From NCBI RefSeq assembly GCF_003367175.1, contig NZ_QRGA01000008.1, forward strand, positions 62,001 through 126,000: a stretch of 64,000 nt of DNA. Direction: 5' to 3'. A program made the position numbers and the translations under genes. A model generated the notes under the pieces. The model saw nothing but the letters and a program-made list of their open reading frames with translations, searched no databases and was not told where the DNA came from. Shown piece after piece: positions 38,045 to 50,870 of the stretch (positions are counted from its first letter, which is position 1; each line of letters starts with the position of its first letter). This DNA is from Trinickia dinghuensis. GTDB taxonomy: Bacteria; Pseudomonadota; Gammaproteobacteria; Burkholderiales; Burkholderiaceae.

Positions 38045-38458
38045 ATGAACGCATTGCTCCGCCCGCTTCAGTCGTTCGCACACGCGGCCGTCATCCCGCC
38101 AAGCCGCATCGCGGCCGCGGCCGCATGTGCGGCGCTCGTTGCCGCGCTTTCAGGCTGCGTGGTCGCCCCGCCCCCCGGGATCGTTCTGAGCCGCCTCGCG
38201 CCCGGCCAGCCGGGCGCTGCCGAATCCGCGCATCCGCTGACCCACGCGGAACAAAAGCGCTACGCCGACATCGACAAGCAGGTGACGCGCGAGCAAAACG
38301 AAGCGATAGCCGCCGATGCCTGGGCGCGCTATTACGCGCCGTACTATTCGGCGCCCGTGACGGTCGGTGGTTATTACGGTGGATGGAACAGCGGTTGGGG
38401 CGTGAGCTATTACAGCCCCGGCTACTATCCGGGCTATTACCCCGGCTGGTGGTGGTAG
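38045..38458 (+). CDS. Lipoprotein with Tyr/Gly/Trp-rich C-terminus
   Basis: 137 aa. The N-terminal signal is long and ends in the lipobox ALSGC, followed by a proline-rich stretch (VVAPPPG). The middle has a short charged helix (HAEQKRYADIDKQVTREQNE). The last 45 residues are aromatic and glycine rich (YYAPYYSAPVTVGGYYGG, SPGYYPGYYPGWWW). No relation to a known function. It is predicted to be outer membrane or surface attached. Confidence 0.65.
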   Translation: MNALLRPLQSFAHAAVIPPSRIAAAAACAALVAALSGCVVAPPPGIVLSRLAPGQPGAAESAHPLTHAEQKRYADIDKQVTREQNEAIAADAWARYYAPYYSAPVTVGGYYGGWNSGWGVSYYSPGYYPGYYPGWWW

Positions 38459-38596
38459 CACCGTAGATGACGACGCCGGTGGTCACGCCGTCAATTAGCG
38501 GCGATAAGCGTCGGCGCTACCCAGCTTAGCGTTGGCGCACGGGGACGCGCTGTATCGCGGCGTCCTCCGCCGTGATGGATGGGCGCATACGCGCGC

Positions 38597-39049
38597 TCAG
38601 GGATGGTGCTTCGCCGCGGCGGCGTGCTTGTTCTTCTCGGCCGTGTGCTTCTTTTCCGAACGCTTCGGTTTCTCGCGTGAAACGGGGTTCGGCACCATGC
38701 TGACGGGCGCGGCCGATACCTGTCCGCGGGTGGACGTATTGCTCGGCACGAGATTGGCCGGCACGCTCGACGTCGCATTCGGCGAAACGAACTGCACGAA
38801 CACTTCGCCGTCCTTGACCATCCCCATCTCGTAGCGCGCACGCTCTTCGACGGCGGCCGTGCCGTTTTGCAAGTCTTGCACTTCCCCTTCGATTCGCTCG
38901 TTGCGCAGCTTCTCGTCGGCGTTCTTCTGCTGCTGCGCGGCTAATTGGTCACGCAACTCATGCACGCTCAGCCACCCGCCATGGCCCCACCAGAGCGGAT
39001 ACTGAATCAGCGCGAGCAGGACGAGAAGGACGACGGTGACAAGGCGCAT
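38597..39049 (-). CDS. ftsB: Cell division protein FtsB
   Basis: 150 aa; residues 1-20 form the single membrane helix (MRLVTVVLLVLLALIQYPLW) and residues 30-75 the periplasmic coiled coil (LRDQLAAQQQKNADEKLRNE). ERARYEMGMVKDGEVFVQFV is the conserved region that binds FtsL and FtsQ. The C-terminal 50 residues are a Ser/Lys/His-rich tail (KRSEKKHTAEKNK), longer than E. coli FtsB (103 aa). Follows eno, the usual arrangement. Confidence 0.92.
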   Translation of the reverse strand: MRLVTVVLLVLLALIQYPLWWGHGGWLSVHELRDQLAAQQQKNADEKLRNERIEGEVQDLQNGTAAVEERARYEMGMVKDGEVFVQFVSPNATSSVPANLVPSNTSTRGQVSAAPVSMVPNPVSREKPKRSEKKHTAEKNKHAAAAKHHP

Positions 39050-39071
39050 TCAAAAGGCCGCAGATTCAAAA

Positions 39072-39100
39072 CCGCCCCGGGCTGACAAAGCACGGGGCGG
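39072..39100 (-). terminator. Terminator-like hairpin between eno and ftsB
   Basis: CCGCCCCG / CGGGGCGG 8-bp stem with a 13-nt loop, then TTTTG on the minus strand. It may cut down ftsB transcription relative to eno. Confidence 0.5.
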
Positions 39101-39133
39101 CATGCTAAACGAACGAGTAAAACGAAGCGGGCG

Positions 39134-40426
<1,293 letters not shown>

Positions 40427-40477
40427 TTAGATGACGATGACTTCTCTCTTGTCTTGCTTTCGTGAGACTGGGTGCAG

Positions 40478-43020
<2,543 letters not shown>

Positions 43021-43088
43021 TTAAGCTCCGGATGAACCCTAGCATCCGAGACGCCTCGAGACCCGTGCAAACGCCCGCAAGCGAGCCG

Positions 43089-43892
43089 CTATCCCGCGTC
43101 GCGCAGTACGTTCAACATGCCCTGCAGCGCCCGCGCCGTTTCGATCGGCCGCTCCATCGGAAACAGATGGCTGCCTTCCATCCATTCGATCCGGCCGTGC
43201 GCCGCGCGCAGCGTCGCGTCGAGCCCGACTTGGCGGATTTCCTTCGAGTGCGTGCCGGCGATGAACCCGAGCGGCACCGGCGCGCCATGGGCGAGGCGCG
43301 GGCCCAGCGTGCGGGGCAAGGTGCGGTAGATCCGATATTCGATGTCGCGATCGAACGCGAGCGTGCGCTTGCCATCCGCCGTGCTTTGCGGCATGCCGAA
43401 GTCGATGTAGTCGGACAAAACGCGCTCGTCCCAGCGCGCGAACGCGCTCTTCGCGTGGAAGTGGCGCCAAGCCTCGTCGCGGCTCGCCCAATGCGTGCGG
43501 CGATTGCGCGTGGCCGCGGCCGGCGAGAGCCGTTCGTCGAGCCCCGTCCACTGCGTGAAGCGCAAGACGTTCGCGCGCCAGCCCGCGATCACGGGGGAGT
43601 CGAGCATCACGACGCCACGCACCCACTGCGGATGCTTGAGCGCGGCCATCAACGACAGATACCCGCCCAGCGAATGGCCTACGAGCCAGACCGGACGCTC
43701 GTAGCGGCGGCCGATGTCGGCGAGCAGTTCGTCGACGAGATGCGGCCAATCGCTCGTGACCGGATAGCGGGAATCGTGGCCGATGCGCTCGATGTAGCGA
43801 AGGTCGTAATCGTCGGAGAGTTCGGCGAACAGCGTCCGGTAGATCGATGCCGGAAAACCGTTCGCATGCGAAAAGTGGATGACGTCTTTCAA
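43089..43892 (-). CDS. Alpha/beta hydrolase
   Basis: 267 aa from TTG 43892, which has GGAGG 9 nt upstream and starts MKDVIHFSHANGFPASIY; a more distal TTG at 43937 would overlap comEC. The oxyanion region HANGFPA, nucleophile elbow GHSLGGYLSL, and the C-terminal His in GSHLFPMERP suggest an esterase or lipase-like hydrolase. Substrate unknown. It lies 29 bp after comEC. Confidence 0.82.
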   Translation of the reverse strand: MKDVIHFSHANGFPASIYRTLFAELSDDYDLRYIERIGHDSRYPVTSDWPHLVDELLADIGRRYERPVWLVGHSLGGYLSLMAALKHPQWVRGVVMLDSPVIAGWRANVLRFTQWTGLDERLSPAAATRNRRTHWASRDEAWRHFHAKSAFARWDERVLSDYIDFGMPQSTADGKRTLAFDRDIEYRIYRTLPRTLGPRLAHGAPVPLGFIAGTHSKEIRQVGLDATLRAAHGRIEWMEGSHLFPMERPIETARALQGMLNVLRDAG

Positions 43893-43921
43893 GCGCCGCG
43901 GCCTCCAGGTTCGTGGGTCTT

Positions 43922-46561
43922 TTATCGATCCATCCAATAGCGAGCGTGCGATTCGCGATAGCGCTCGAGCACGGGCAGACCGTCGTTCGTCGTGACGCGC
44001 ACCGCGCCGTCACGATCGGTTCGCGCAAGTGTGATATCGCGCGCTTCGAAACGCGACCAAACGTGCGGATGGGGATGGCGAAAGCGATTGCGATAGCCTA
44101 CCTGAAATAGCGCGAAGCGAGGATCGGCCGAATCGAGGAAAGACTCGGTCGACGACGTCTTGCTGCCGTGATGGGCGGCCAGCAGCACGTCGGCGCGCAA
44201 TGCGTCGGGCGCGCGTTGAACGAGCACGCGTTCGGACGGCGCGCCGATGTCGCCCGTCAGCAAGGCGCTCATGCCGGCCGCGCTGATCTTGAGCACGCAC
44301 GACTGCTCGTTCGCGCGCCGCGGCAGCGGGCCCGGATCGGGCCACAGCACCTCGAACTCGACGCCGTCCCAGCGCCAGCGCTGCCCCGCCGCGCAACGCA
44401 ACGCGTCGGCACGCCGCTCGGGCGCCATCGCCCACAAACGGTGCGCGGGCGGCAAGCCGCCCAGCAGTTGCCTCACGTCGAGCGATTCGAGCACGGCCGG
44501 CACGCCGCCCGCATGATCGGCGTCCCCGTGGCTCACGACCAGCGCGTCGAGCCGCGCCACGCCGCCCGCGCGCAGAACCGGCACGACGATCCGCTCGCCG
44601 GCATGGGTCGATTCGGGGCCCGGGCCGGCATCGAACAGCAGCGTGCGGCGGCGCGTTTCGACGAGAATCGATGCGCCCTGCCCGATGTCGAGCGCCGTCA
44701 GCCGAAACGCGCCCTCTTCGACGCCGGGCGCGGGCGGCACGACGAGCGGCAGCCAGGCGAGCGGCGCCGCGAAACGCAACGGCCAGCCGCGCGGCATCAG
44801 ACACCACGCGACGCCCGCGAGCGCCGACGCCAACGCCCAAAACGACGGCCGCGGCAAATGGCGTTCGGCCCATGGCGAGCCCGCAAGGCTGCCCAGTATG
44901 TGCATCAGCGGTTCCAGCAACGCGTGCGCGAGCCGATAGGCAAGCGCATCGACCGGTGCCGGCAAGACGATCGCGACGAGTACCACCGGCACCACGAGCA
45001 GGCTGACCCAAGGCACGGCCACCGCATTCGCGAGCGGCCCGGCGAGCGAAACTTGCGAGAACCAGAACGCCGTGAGCGGCGCGAGGCCGATCGTCACGGC
45101 CCATTGCGCGCGAATCGCATCGGCGCATCGGCGACGCAGGGCCGCAAGCCGTCGCGGCCAGAGCGAGCGGGCCGATCCGCGCGCGGGATCATGCTCGGAC
45201 GGCGTCTCCCAAGCGGGATCGCTCGCGCGCATCGCGTCGATCAAGTCATGCGCACCATCCTCGTCTTCTCTCATGCGCAACCGGCCGCGCATCGCGAATG
45301 CGATGACGCTGACAGCCCCGAACGAAAGCCAGAAGCCCGCTGCCGTCACGGCCCACGGATCGACGATCAGGACGAGCGCCGCGGCCCACGCCAGCACGAG
45401 CGAGAATGCGACGCCGCGGCCGAGCACGAAGGCCGCGCTCGCGACGGCCAGCATCCACAGGGCGCGCTGGGCCGGCACATTGAAGCCCGAGAGCGCGGCA
45501 TAGCCGGCCGCGCTCGCCACGCCGGCCGCCGCCGCGACGATCGGCGTGGGCAGCACGAGCGGCCATTCGCGCGCGCCGCGCCGGGCGAGCAGCGCGCCGA
45601 ACCCGCACGAACGGCGCCACAGCCAGGCCGCGAGCGCCGCGACGAGGCCCGCGACGAACCCGATATGCAGCCCCGAGACGGCGACGAGGTGACTGGTTCC
45701 CGTCCGGCGCAGCGCGAGCCGATCGGCCTCGGTCATGGCGTCTTGCGCGCCGATCGCGAGCGCGGCCACGATCCCGCGATGCGCCGCGCCGGTCAGCGCC
45801 CGCGCCACCCGGTCGCGCAGCATGAGGCGCGCGCGATCGATCGACGTGCCGATTCCGCCTGCCATGCCGGGCAGCCGTTCGACATCCGCGGTGGCTCGAA
45901 CATAGCCCGTCGCGCGCACGCCGCGCGCGAGCAATCCGGCTTCGGCATCGTGGCCGGCGAAGTTCGCGTGACCATGGGGGCGCTTCATGCGTACGGTGAG
46001 GCGCCAGCGCTCGCCGGGCGTGAGCCGCGGCACATCGTGGCCGCCGCGGGCCGTCCAATTGAGCTGCACGATCGGCGGGAAATGCTCGATGCCCGTTATG
46101 CGCTGCGCTTCGTCGACGTCGACCGCGAACAGAAATCGCGCAGTTGAAGCGTCTTGGGTAGGCAAGCCGCGGACATACCCCGTCAGCGCGAGATCGCGCA
46201 ATTCCCATGAGGGAGGCAATGCCGCGGCCATGCGCATTTCGGCGCGCACGGCCGCATAGTAGTGGCCCACGATGACGGCGGCAACGAACGCCGCAGCCGG
46301 CGCCGCAACCGATCTCCATCGCACCAGCCACCGCGCCGCGGCGCCGGACGCCGGCGAAGGCGAAGGCGAGCGACGAGGCGTGGCCGACGATCTCGACGCC
46401 TCCGGCGACTCCGCCGTCCCCCTCGCCCATGCCCGGCAGGCAAAGCCGCACACGCCCGCCAGCAACGCGCCAGCCACCGCCCATTCCCAGCGGCCCGGCA
46501 ACGCCGCGCGCTGCTGCAGCCCCGCGACGCCGAGCGCAAAGCCGATCAGCATCGCGCGCAT
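43922..46561 (-). CDS. comEC: DNA internalization competence protein ComEC/Rec2
   Basis: Inner-membrane channel that brings single-stranded DNA into the cytoplasm during natural transformation. 879 aa with about ten membrane helices, an N-terminal soluble domain (residues about 130-230), the Competence domain with the conserved HLVAVSGLHIGFVAG, and a C-terminal MBL-fold nuclease-like domain (SHGDADHAGG at about residue 690, LLAAHHGSK). The start ATG is conserved. It follows tatD by 93 bp. Confidence 0.92.
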   Translation of the reverse strand: MRAMLIGFALGVAGLQQRAALPGRWEWAVAGALLAGVCGFACRAWARGTAESPEASRSSATPRRSPSPSPASGAAARWLVRWRSVAAPAAAFVAAVIVGHYYAAVRAEMRMAAALPPSWELRDLALTGYVRGLPTQDASTARFLFAVDVDEAQRITGIEHFPPIVQLNWTARGGHDVPRLTPGERWRLTVRMKRPHGHANFAGHDAEAGLLARGVRATGYVRATADVERLPGMAGGIGTSIDRARLMLRDRVARALTGAAHRGIVAALAIGAQDAMTEADRLALRRTGTSHLVAVSGLHIGFVAGLVAALAAWLWRRSCGFGALLARRGAREWPLVLPTPIVAAAAGVASAAGYAALSGFNVPAQRALWMLAVASAAFVLGRGVAFSLVLAWAAALVLIVDPWAVTAAGFWLSFGAVSVIAFAMRGRLRMREDEDGAHDLIDAMRASDPAWETPSEHDPARGSARSLWPRRLAALRRRCADAIRAQWAVTIGLAPLTAFWFSQVSLAGPLANAVAVPWVSLLVVPVVLVAIVLPAPVDALAYRLAHALLEPLMHILGSLAGSPWAERHLPRPSFWALASALAGVAWCLMPRGWPLRFAAPLAWLPLVVPPAPGVEEGAFRLTALDIGQGASILVETRRRTLLFDAGPGPESTHAGERIVVPVLRAGGVARLDALVVSHGDADHAGGVPAVLESLDVRQLLGGLPPAHRLWAMAPERRADALRCAAGQRWRWDGVEFEVLWPDPGPLPRRANEQSCVLKISAAGMSALLTGDIGAPSERVLVQRAPDALRADVLLAAHHGSKTSSTESFLDSADPRFALFQVGYRNRFRHPHPHVWSRFEARDITLARTDRDGAVRVTTNDGLPVLERYRESHARYWMDR

Positions 46562-46654
46562 TCGCCCTCCTTCGATCTCTCACGCCGACGCACGAATCCG
46601 GCCTAGAACTTCGGCCTGTTCTTCAATCGATTGAGCGGCGCTAACGATCGACGA

Positions 46655-47443
46655 TTATGCGCAAGCAAGCGCGAGCCGGGGCAACGCGGCGTGAGCGTTG
46701 GCCGTTGTGCCTACCGCGAGCGCATCGATGCCGATGCCGCGCAACTCGGCGATGACGGCGCCGATGCGCGGTACCTGATCCGGTGCGTTGCGCTGCTTGT
46801 AGCGCCAAGAAGGGGGAATGTCGGGTGCGTCGGTTTCGACGACGATCGCCTCGAGCGGCAGCTCGGTGGCGAGCCGCCGGATCTGGCGCGATCGCTCGAA
46901 CGTGACGTTGCCGCCGAAGCCAAGGCGCATGCCATGATCGATGAAGGCGCCCGCCTGCTGAAAGCTGCCGTTGAACGCGTGGGCGATGCCGCATTTGATG
47001 CCGTAGCGGCGCAAGCCTTTGAGCACGAGATCTTGCGACTTGCGCACATGGCAGATGACGGGCAGATCGAACTCCCGTGCCAGCGCGAGCTGGGCATCGT
47101 AGAGATGGCGTTGGCGCGCGTCGTCCAGGTCGGGCACGAAGTAATCGAGGCCGATCTCGCCGATGCCGACGAAGCGCGGATCGTCCAGGCTCGCTTCGAT
47201 CTCGCGGCGCAGCGCGTCAAGATCGGCGTCGCGCGCATCGCGCGTGAACAACGGGTGGATGCCGAGCGCGTAGGTCCCACCGGCAATCCGATGCGCAAGC
47301 GCGCGCACCGTCGAGAAATTCCAGCTTGCCACGGCCGGAATGACGATCCGCCCGACTCCGCTGTCCCGCGCGGCTTGCGCGACCGCCTCCCGATCGCTGT
47401 CGAATTCGCCGGCGTCCAGATGACAGTGCGTATCGATCCACAT
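46655..47443 (-). CDS. tatD: TatD-family metal-dependent DNase
   Basis: 262 aa. Amidohydrolase-type barrel: the N-terminal WIDTHCHLD metal site, IGEIGLDYF, PVICHVRKSQDL, and the late VETDAPDIPP with the catalytic acid. TatD proteins are 3'-5' exonucleases acting on single-stranded and damaged DNA. The neighbour comEC suggests a shared DNA-processing link but that is weak. Confidence 0.9.
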   Translation of the reverse strand: MWIDTHCHLDAGEFDSDREAVAQAARDSGVGRIVIPAVASWNFSTVRALAHRIAGGTYALGIHPLFTRDARDADLDALRREIEASLDDPRFVGIGEIGLDYFVPDLDDARQRHLYDAQLALAREFDLPVICHVRKSQDLVLKGLRRYGIKCGIAHAFNGSFQQAGAFIDHGMRLGFGGNVTFERSRQIRRLATELPLEAIVVETDAPDIPPSWRYKQRNAPDQVPRIGAVIAELRGIGIDALAVGTTANAHAALPRLALACA

Positions 47444-47485
47444 GGCGGCAGTCTCGGCGCCCGCGTGCGGCGCCCGCTTGGCGGT

Positions 47486-48253
47486 TTAGACAGGTACGGA
47501 CGGCTCTTCGTACAGCAAGCCGTCGCGCAGACGCAGAATGCGATCGCAGCGTCCCGCCAATTCGACGTCGTGCGTGACGATGACGAAGCTCGTATCGAGC
47601 GTGGCGGACAACTCGAGCATGAGGTTGAACACGTTGTCGGCCGTCGCCCCGTCGAGATTGCCGGTGGGTTCGTCGGCCAGCACGCAGGCGGGCTTCGTGA
47701 CGAGCGCGCGCGCGATCGCGACGCGCTGCCGCTCGCCGCCCGACAGCTCGCCGGGACGATGCTTCGCCCGATGCGCCAGGCCGACGCGCTCGAGCATCGC
47801 AAGTGCTTCCTCGCGTGCCTGCTCCGTCGTCAGGCGCCGGATCCGCAGCGGCATCGCGACGTTGTCGAGGGCGCTGAATTCCGCGAGCAAATGATGGAAT
47901 TGGTAGACGAAACCGAGCGCGCGATTGCGCAGATCGTTGCGCTCGCGCTCGGCGAGTTCCGTGAAGGGCCGGCCTAGCAGCGAAACCGTGCCGGCGCTCG
48001 GCTCGTCGAGCCCGCCGAGCACGTGCAGCAACGTGCTCTTGCCCGAGCCCGACGCCCCGACGATCGCGAGCTTCTCGCCGCGCCCCACGGACAACTCGGC
48101 CTGATTCAGCACGGGCACGTTCAATCCGCCTTGGACGAACGCCTTCGAAATCCCGCTCGCCCGGAGCACGTACTCGGTCGAACCGGCCGCATGGGCGGCG
48201 GCAAGGTCGGATATCGGCTTCGCGATCATGATTTCGTTCAACTCGTTATTCAT
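47486..48253 (-). CDS. lolD: Lipoprotein-releasing system ATP-binding protein LolD
   Basis: ATPase of the LolCDE complex that extracts outer-membrane lipoproteins from the inner membrane. 255 aa: Walker [10 protein letters not shown] (residues 66-74), the [15 protein letters not shown] signature, Walker [13 protein letters not shown] and the H-loop. Its ATG overlaps the end of the lolC gene by 8 bp. Confidence 0.94.
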   Translation of the reverse strand: MNNELNEIMIAKPISDLAAAHAAGSTEYVLRASGISKAFVQGGLNVPVLNQAELSVGRGEKLAIVGASGSGKSTLLHVLGGLDEPSAGTVSLLGRPFTELAERERNDLRNRALGFVYQFHHLLAEFSALDNVAMPLRIRRLTTEQAREEALAMLERVGLAHRAKHRPGELSGGERQRVAIARALVTKPACVLADEPTGNLDGATADNVFNLMLELSATLDTSFVIVTHDVELAGRCDRILRLRDGLLYEEPSVPV

Positions 48254-49499
48254 AGCGCAGCGCCTCCGCCGGGCGCACCTTCGCGCCGCGCCAGCTCGGA
48301 TAGAGCGTCGCGACCGCCGACATGATGAACGCGATGATGCCGATCCGGATCACGTCGCTCGCCACCAGCTCGGAGGGCAACTCGTTGATGAAATAGACGG
48401 ACGGCGGAAGAAATTGCACGCCGAACAAATGCTCGATCATCGGCACGAGCCACGGAATGCTCCAGGCGATCAGACAGCCGAGCGCAACGCCCGATGCCGT
48501 CCCGATGAAGCCGATCGTGATCCCTTGGATGAAGAATATCTTCATGATCGAGCCGGGCTGCGCACCGAGCGTGCGCAGAATCGCGATGTCGGCCTGCTTG
48601 TTCGTCACCGTCATGACGAGCGAGGACACGAGATTGAACGCGGCCACCGCAATGATCAGCGTGAGGATCACGAACATCATGCGCTTCTCGATCTTCACGG
48701 CCGAGAACCAGGTCTTGTTCTGCTGCGTCCAGTCGCGAATGTACAGATCGCCCGACAGCGTATGCGACAGTTCGCGTGCGACGCGCGGCGCCTGCTGCAT
48801 GTCCTTGAGCCTGAGCCGCACGCCCGTCGGCGCGGTGACGCGGAACAGCACTTCGGCATCGTGGATGTTGATCAGCGCGAGCGTGCTGTCGTACTCGTAG
48901 TGGCCCGATTCGAACACGCCCGAGACCGTGAACTGCTTCAGGCGCGGCAGCATGCCGGCCGGCGTCAGCGAGCCCTCGGGCGCGACCAGCGTGATTTTGT
49001 CGCCGGCCGACACGCCGAGGTTGGCCGCCAGATCGGCGCCGAGCACGATGTTGAACGTCCCCGGCTGGAGATCGGTCAAGCGGCCGGCCTTCATGTCCTT
49101 GTCGATGTCCGACACCTGCGGCTCGAGCGACGGCTCGACGCCGCGCAGCGCCACGCCGCTTACGGCGTCCTGGCGCGTGAGCAGCGCTTGGGCGTCGACG
49201 TAGGGCGCCGCGCCGATCACCGCCGGATTGCGGCGCGCCTCGAAGGCGGTACGCTGCCAGTCGGGCATCGAGCCCGTCGGCGAGAAAATCTCGATGTGCG
49301 CGAGCACCGACAGCATGCGGTCGCGCACCTGCTCCTGAAAACCGTTCATGACGGAAAGCACGACGATCAGCGCCGCGACGCCGAGCGCGATGCCCGACAT
49401 CGACACCAGCGCGATGAACGAAATGAAGCCGTTGCCTGTCGTGCGCTTGCCGGCGCGCGTGTAGCGCCAGCCGATTTGCCATTCGTAAGGGAGTTTCAA
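48246..49499 (-). CDS. lolC: Lipoprotein-releasing ABC transporter permease (LolC/LolE)
   Basis: 417-aa membrane component with a first helix around residues 25-50 ([24 protein letters not shown]), a large periplasmic domain, and three C-terminal helices. The start TTG at 49499, preceded by AAGGA, gives the conserved [15 protein letters not shown]. Only one LolC/E gene is seen here next to lolD, as in bacteria where a single protein forms a homodimer (LolF type); a partner elsewhere cannot be ruled out. Confidence 0.9.
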   Translation of the reverse strand: MKLPYEWQIGWRYTRAGKRTTGNGFISFIALVSMSGIALGVAALIVVLSVMNGFQEQVRDRMLSVLAHIEIFSPTGSMPDWQRTAFEARRNPAVIGAAPYVDAQALLTRQDAVSGVALRGVEPSLEPQVSDIDKDMKAGRLTDLQPGTFNIVLGADLAANLGVSAGDKITLVAPEGSLTPAGMLPRLKQFTVSGVFESGHYEYDSTLALINIHDAEVLFRVTAPTGVRLRLKDMQQAPRVARELSHTLSGDLYIRDWTQQNKTWFSAVKIEKRMMFVILTLIIAVAAFNLVSSLVMTVTNKQADIAILRTLGAQPGSIMKIFFIQGITIGFIGTASGVALGCLIAWSIPWLVPMIEHLFGVQFLPPSVYFINELPSELVASDVIRIGIIAFIMSAVATLYPSWRGAKVRPAEALRYE

Positions 49500-49690
49500 G
49501 CGAATCCTTCAAATTCTTTGCCGCCACCGCGCGCACCGCCGAGACGAGCGGCGCGCCGACCGGCCCGCCATGCCAGCAACACGCATACCTCGCGATCACT
49601 GGCGCCAAGCGCCGCCGTGCACGTGCGGCCCCTACCGTGCACATCGGACAGCCGATCAAGCGCGCAGTTTGCCATACAATGCGCACCATC

Positions 49691-50758
49691 ATGCATTCCA
49701 ACCGTCTTCATCTCCTGTTGCCGTTCGCGCTGCCGACGGCCGCCGACGCCTCCACCGCGCTGCACGACCTGCACAGCCCGGCGCTCGACAAGCTGTTGGC
49801 ACGGGCGACACTCGTCGAGCGCGTGGCCGGCGAAGACTTCCAGCGCACGCTGCCGCACGAGCGGTGGGTGGCGCGCCAGTTCGGCGCCGTCGCCCCGAAC
49901 GCGGTCGACGACGCCCCGCTCGCGCCCTATATGCTACTCGCCGACGGCGGCACCCCTAGCCAGGACGAGTGGGCCTGCGTCGAACCCGTGCATGTCCGGA
50001 TCGCGCACGATCACCTGATCCTGATCGATCCGTCCGCGCTCGATTTGACCGACGAGGACGCCGCAAAGCTCCTCGCCGTGGCAAAACCGCTGATCGAAAC
50101 GCTCGGCGTGCGCGTCGAGGCGCCCAACCCGCGCCGCTGGTACCTTTCGGGCAACGTCCTGGGCAAGCTCGCCGGTGCGTCGCCGCTCCGCGCAAGCGGG
50201 CGCAGCATCGAGATCTGGCTGCCGCACGACGCGCTTTCGGGCCAGCGTTCGCGCATCTGGATGAAGTTGCAAAACGAAGTGCAGATGGGCTGGTTCGAAC
50301 ACCCGATCAACGAGGCGCGCGAGGCTCGAGGCCTGCCTGCCGTCAACTCGATCTGGCTGCATGCGCAAGGCGCGGCGCAGCCGGTGCGCAGCCCGTTCGC
50401 GCGCGTGCTGTCGGATGCGGCCGCTACGCGTGGGCTTGCGCTGGCCGCCGCCACGGAAACGGCTGCCGCGCCCGGTTCATTCAAGGCGCTGCCGCCGCTC
50501 GGCGCGGGCACGACGCTCGTCGAATTGAATCCGTTCGCCGCACCGTTCATTGCACAAGATTGGGCCGCCTGGCAGACGGCGCTCGATACGCTCGAGCGCG
50601 ACTGGTTCGCTCCGGCACTGGAAGCCCTCGATAAGGGCAGTATCGGTGCGCTGACGTTGACGCTGGCCGGTGATACGGGCTCGGTCACGCTCGCCGCCAC
50701 CCGTGGAGACTTGCGCAAGTTCTGGCGCCGGCGCGTGCTGGCGTCGCTGCTCGAATGA
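49691..50758 (+). CDS. RpfE-like hypothetical protein (COG4255)
   Basis: 355 aa from ATG 49691. It matches what is usually annotated as regulatory protein RpfE in xanthomonads and Burkholderiales, where the gene is commonly next to recJ; no biochemical role is established. It begins MHSNRLHLLLPFALPTAADA and has a conserved middle region (WMKLQNEVQMGWFEHPINEAREARG). No signal peptide or known motif. Divergent from lolC. Confidence 0.7.
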   Translation: MHSNRLHLLLPFALPTAADASTALHDLHSPALDKLLARATLVERVAGEDFQRTLPHERWVARQFGAVAPNAVDDAPLAPYMLLADGGTPSQDEWACVEPVHVRIAHDHLILIDPSALDLTDEDAAKLLAVAKPLIETLGVRVEAPNPRRWYLSGNVLGKLAGASPLRASGRSIEIWLPHDALSGQRSRIWMKLQNEVQMGWFEHPINEAREARGLPAVNSIWLHAQGAAQPVRSPFARVLSDAAATRGLALAAATETAAAPGSFKALPPLGAGTTLVELNPFAAPFIAQDWAAWQTALDTLERDWFAPALEALDKGSIGALTLTLAGDTGSVTLAATRGDLRKFWRRRVLASLLE

Positions 50759-50870
50759 GACATCGGCGACATCGCGCATTCGCCGCGCGCGGCCCGGCTC
50801 ACGGCGCCGCGCGGCATGCGAGCGCCCCCGGTGCGCCGGGCCGCCCGTCCTCCTTTTCCGGCTTTATCGT

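Noticed and set aside
43893-43937. comEC/hydrolase coding overlap
   Set aside because: It depends on a distal TTG; the internal TTG at 43892 has a much better ribosome binding site and removes the overlap.
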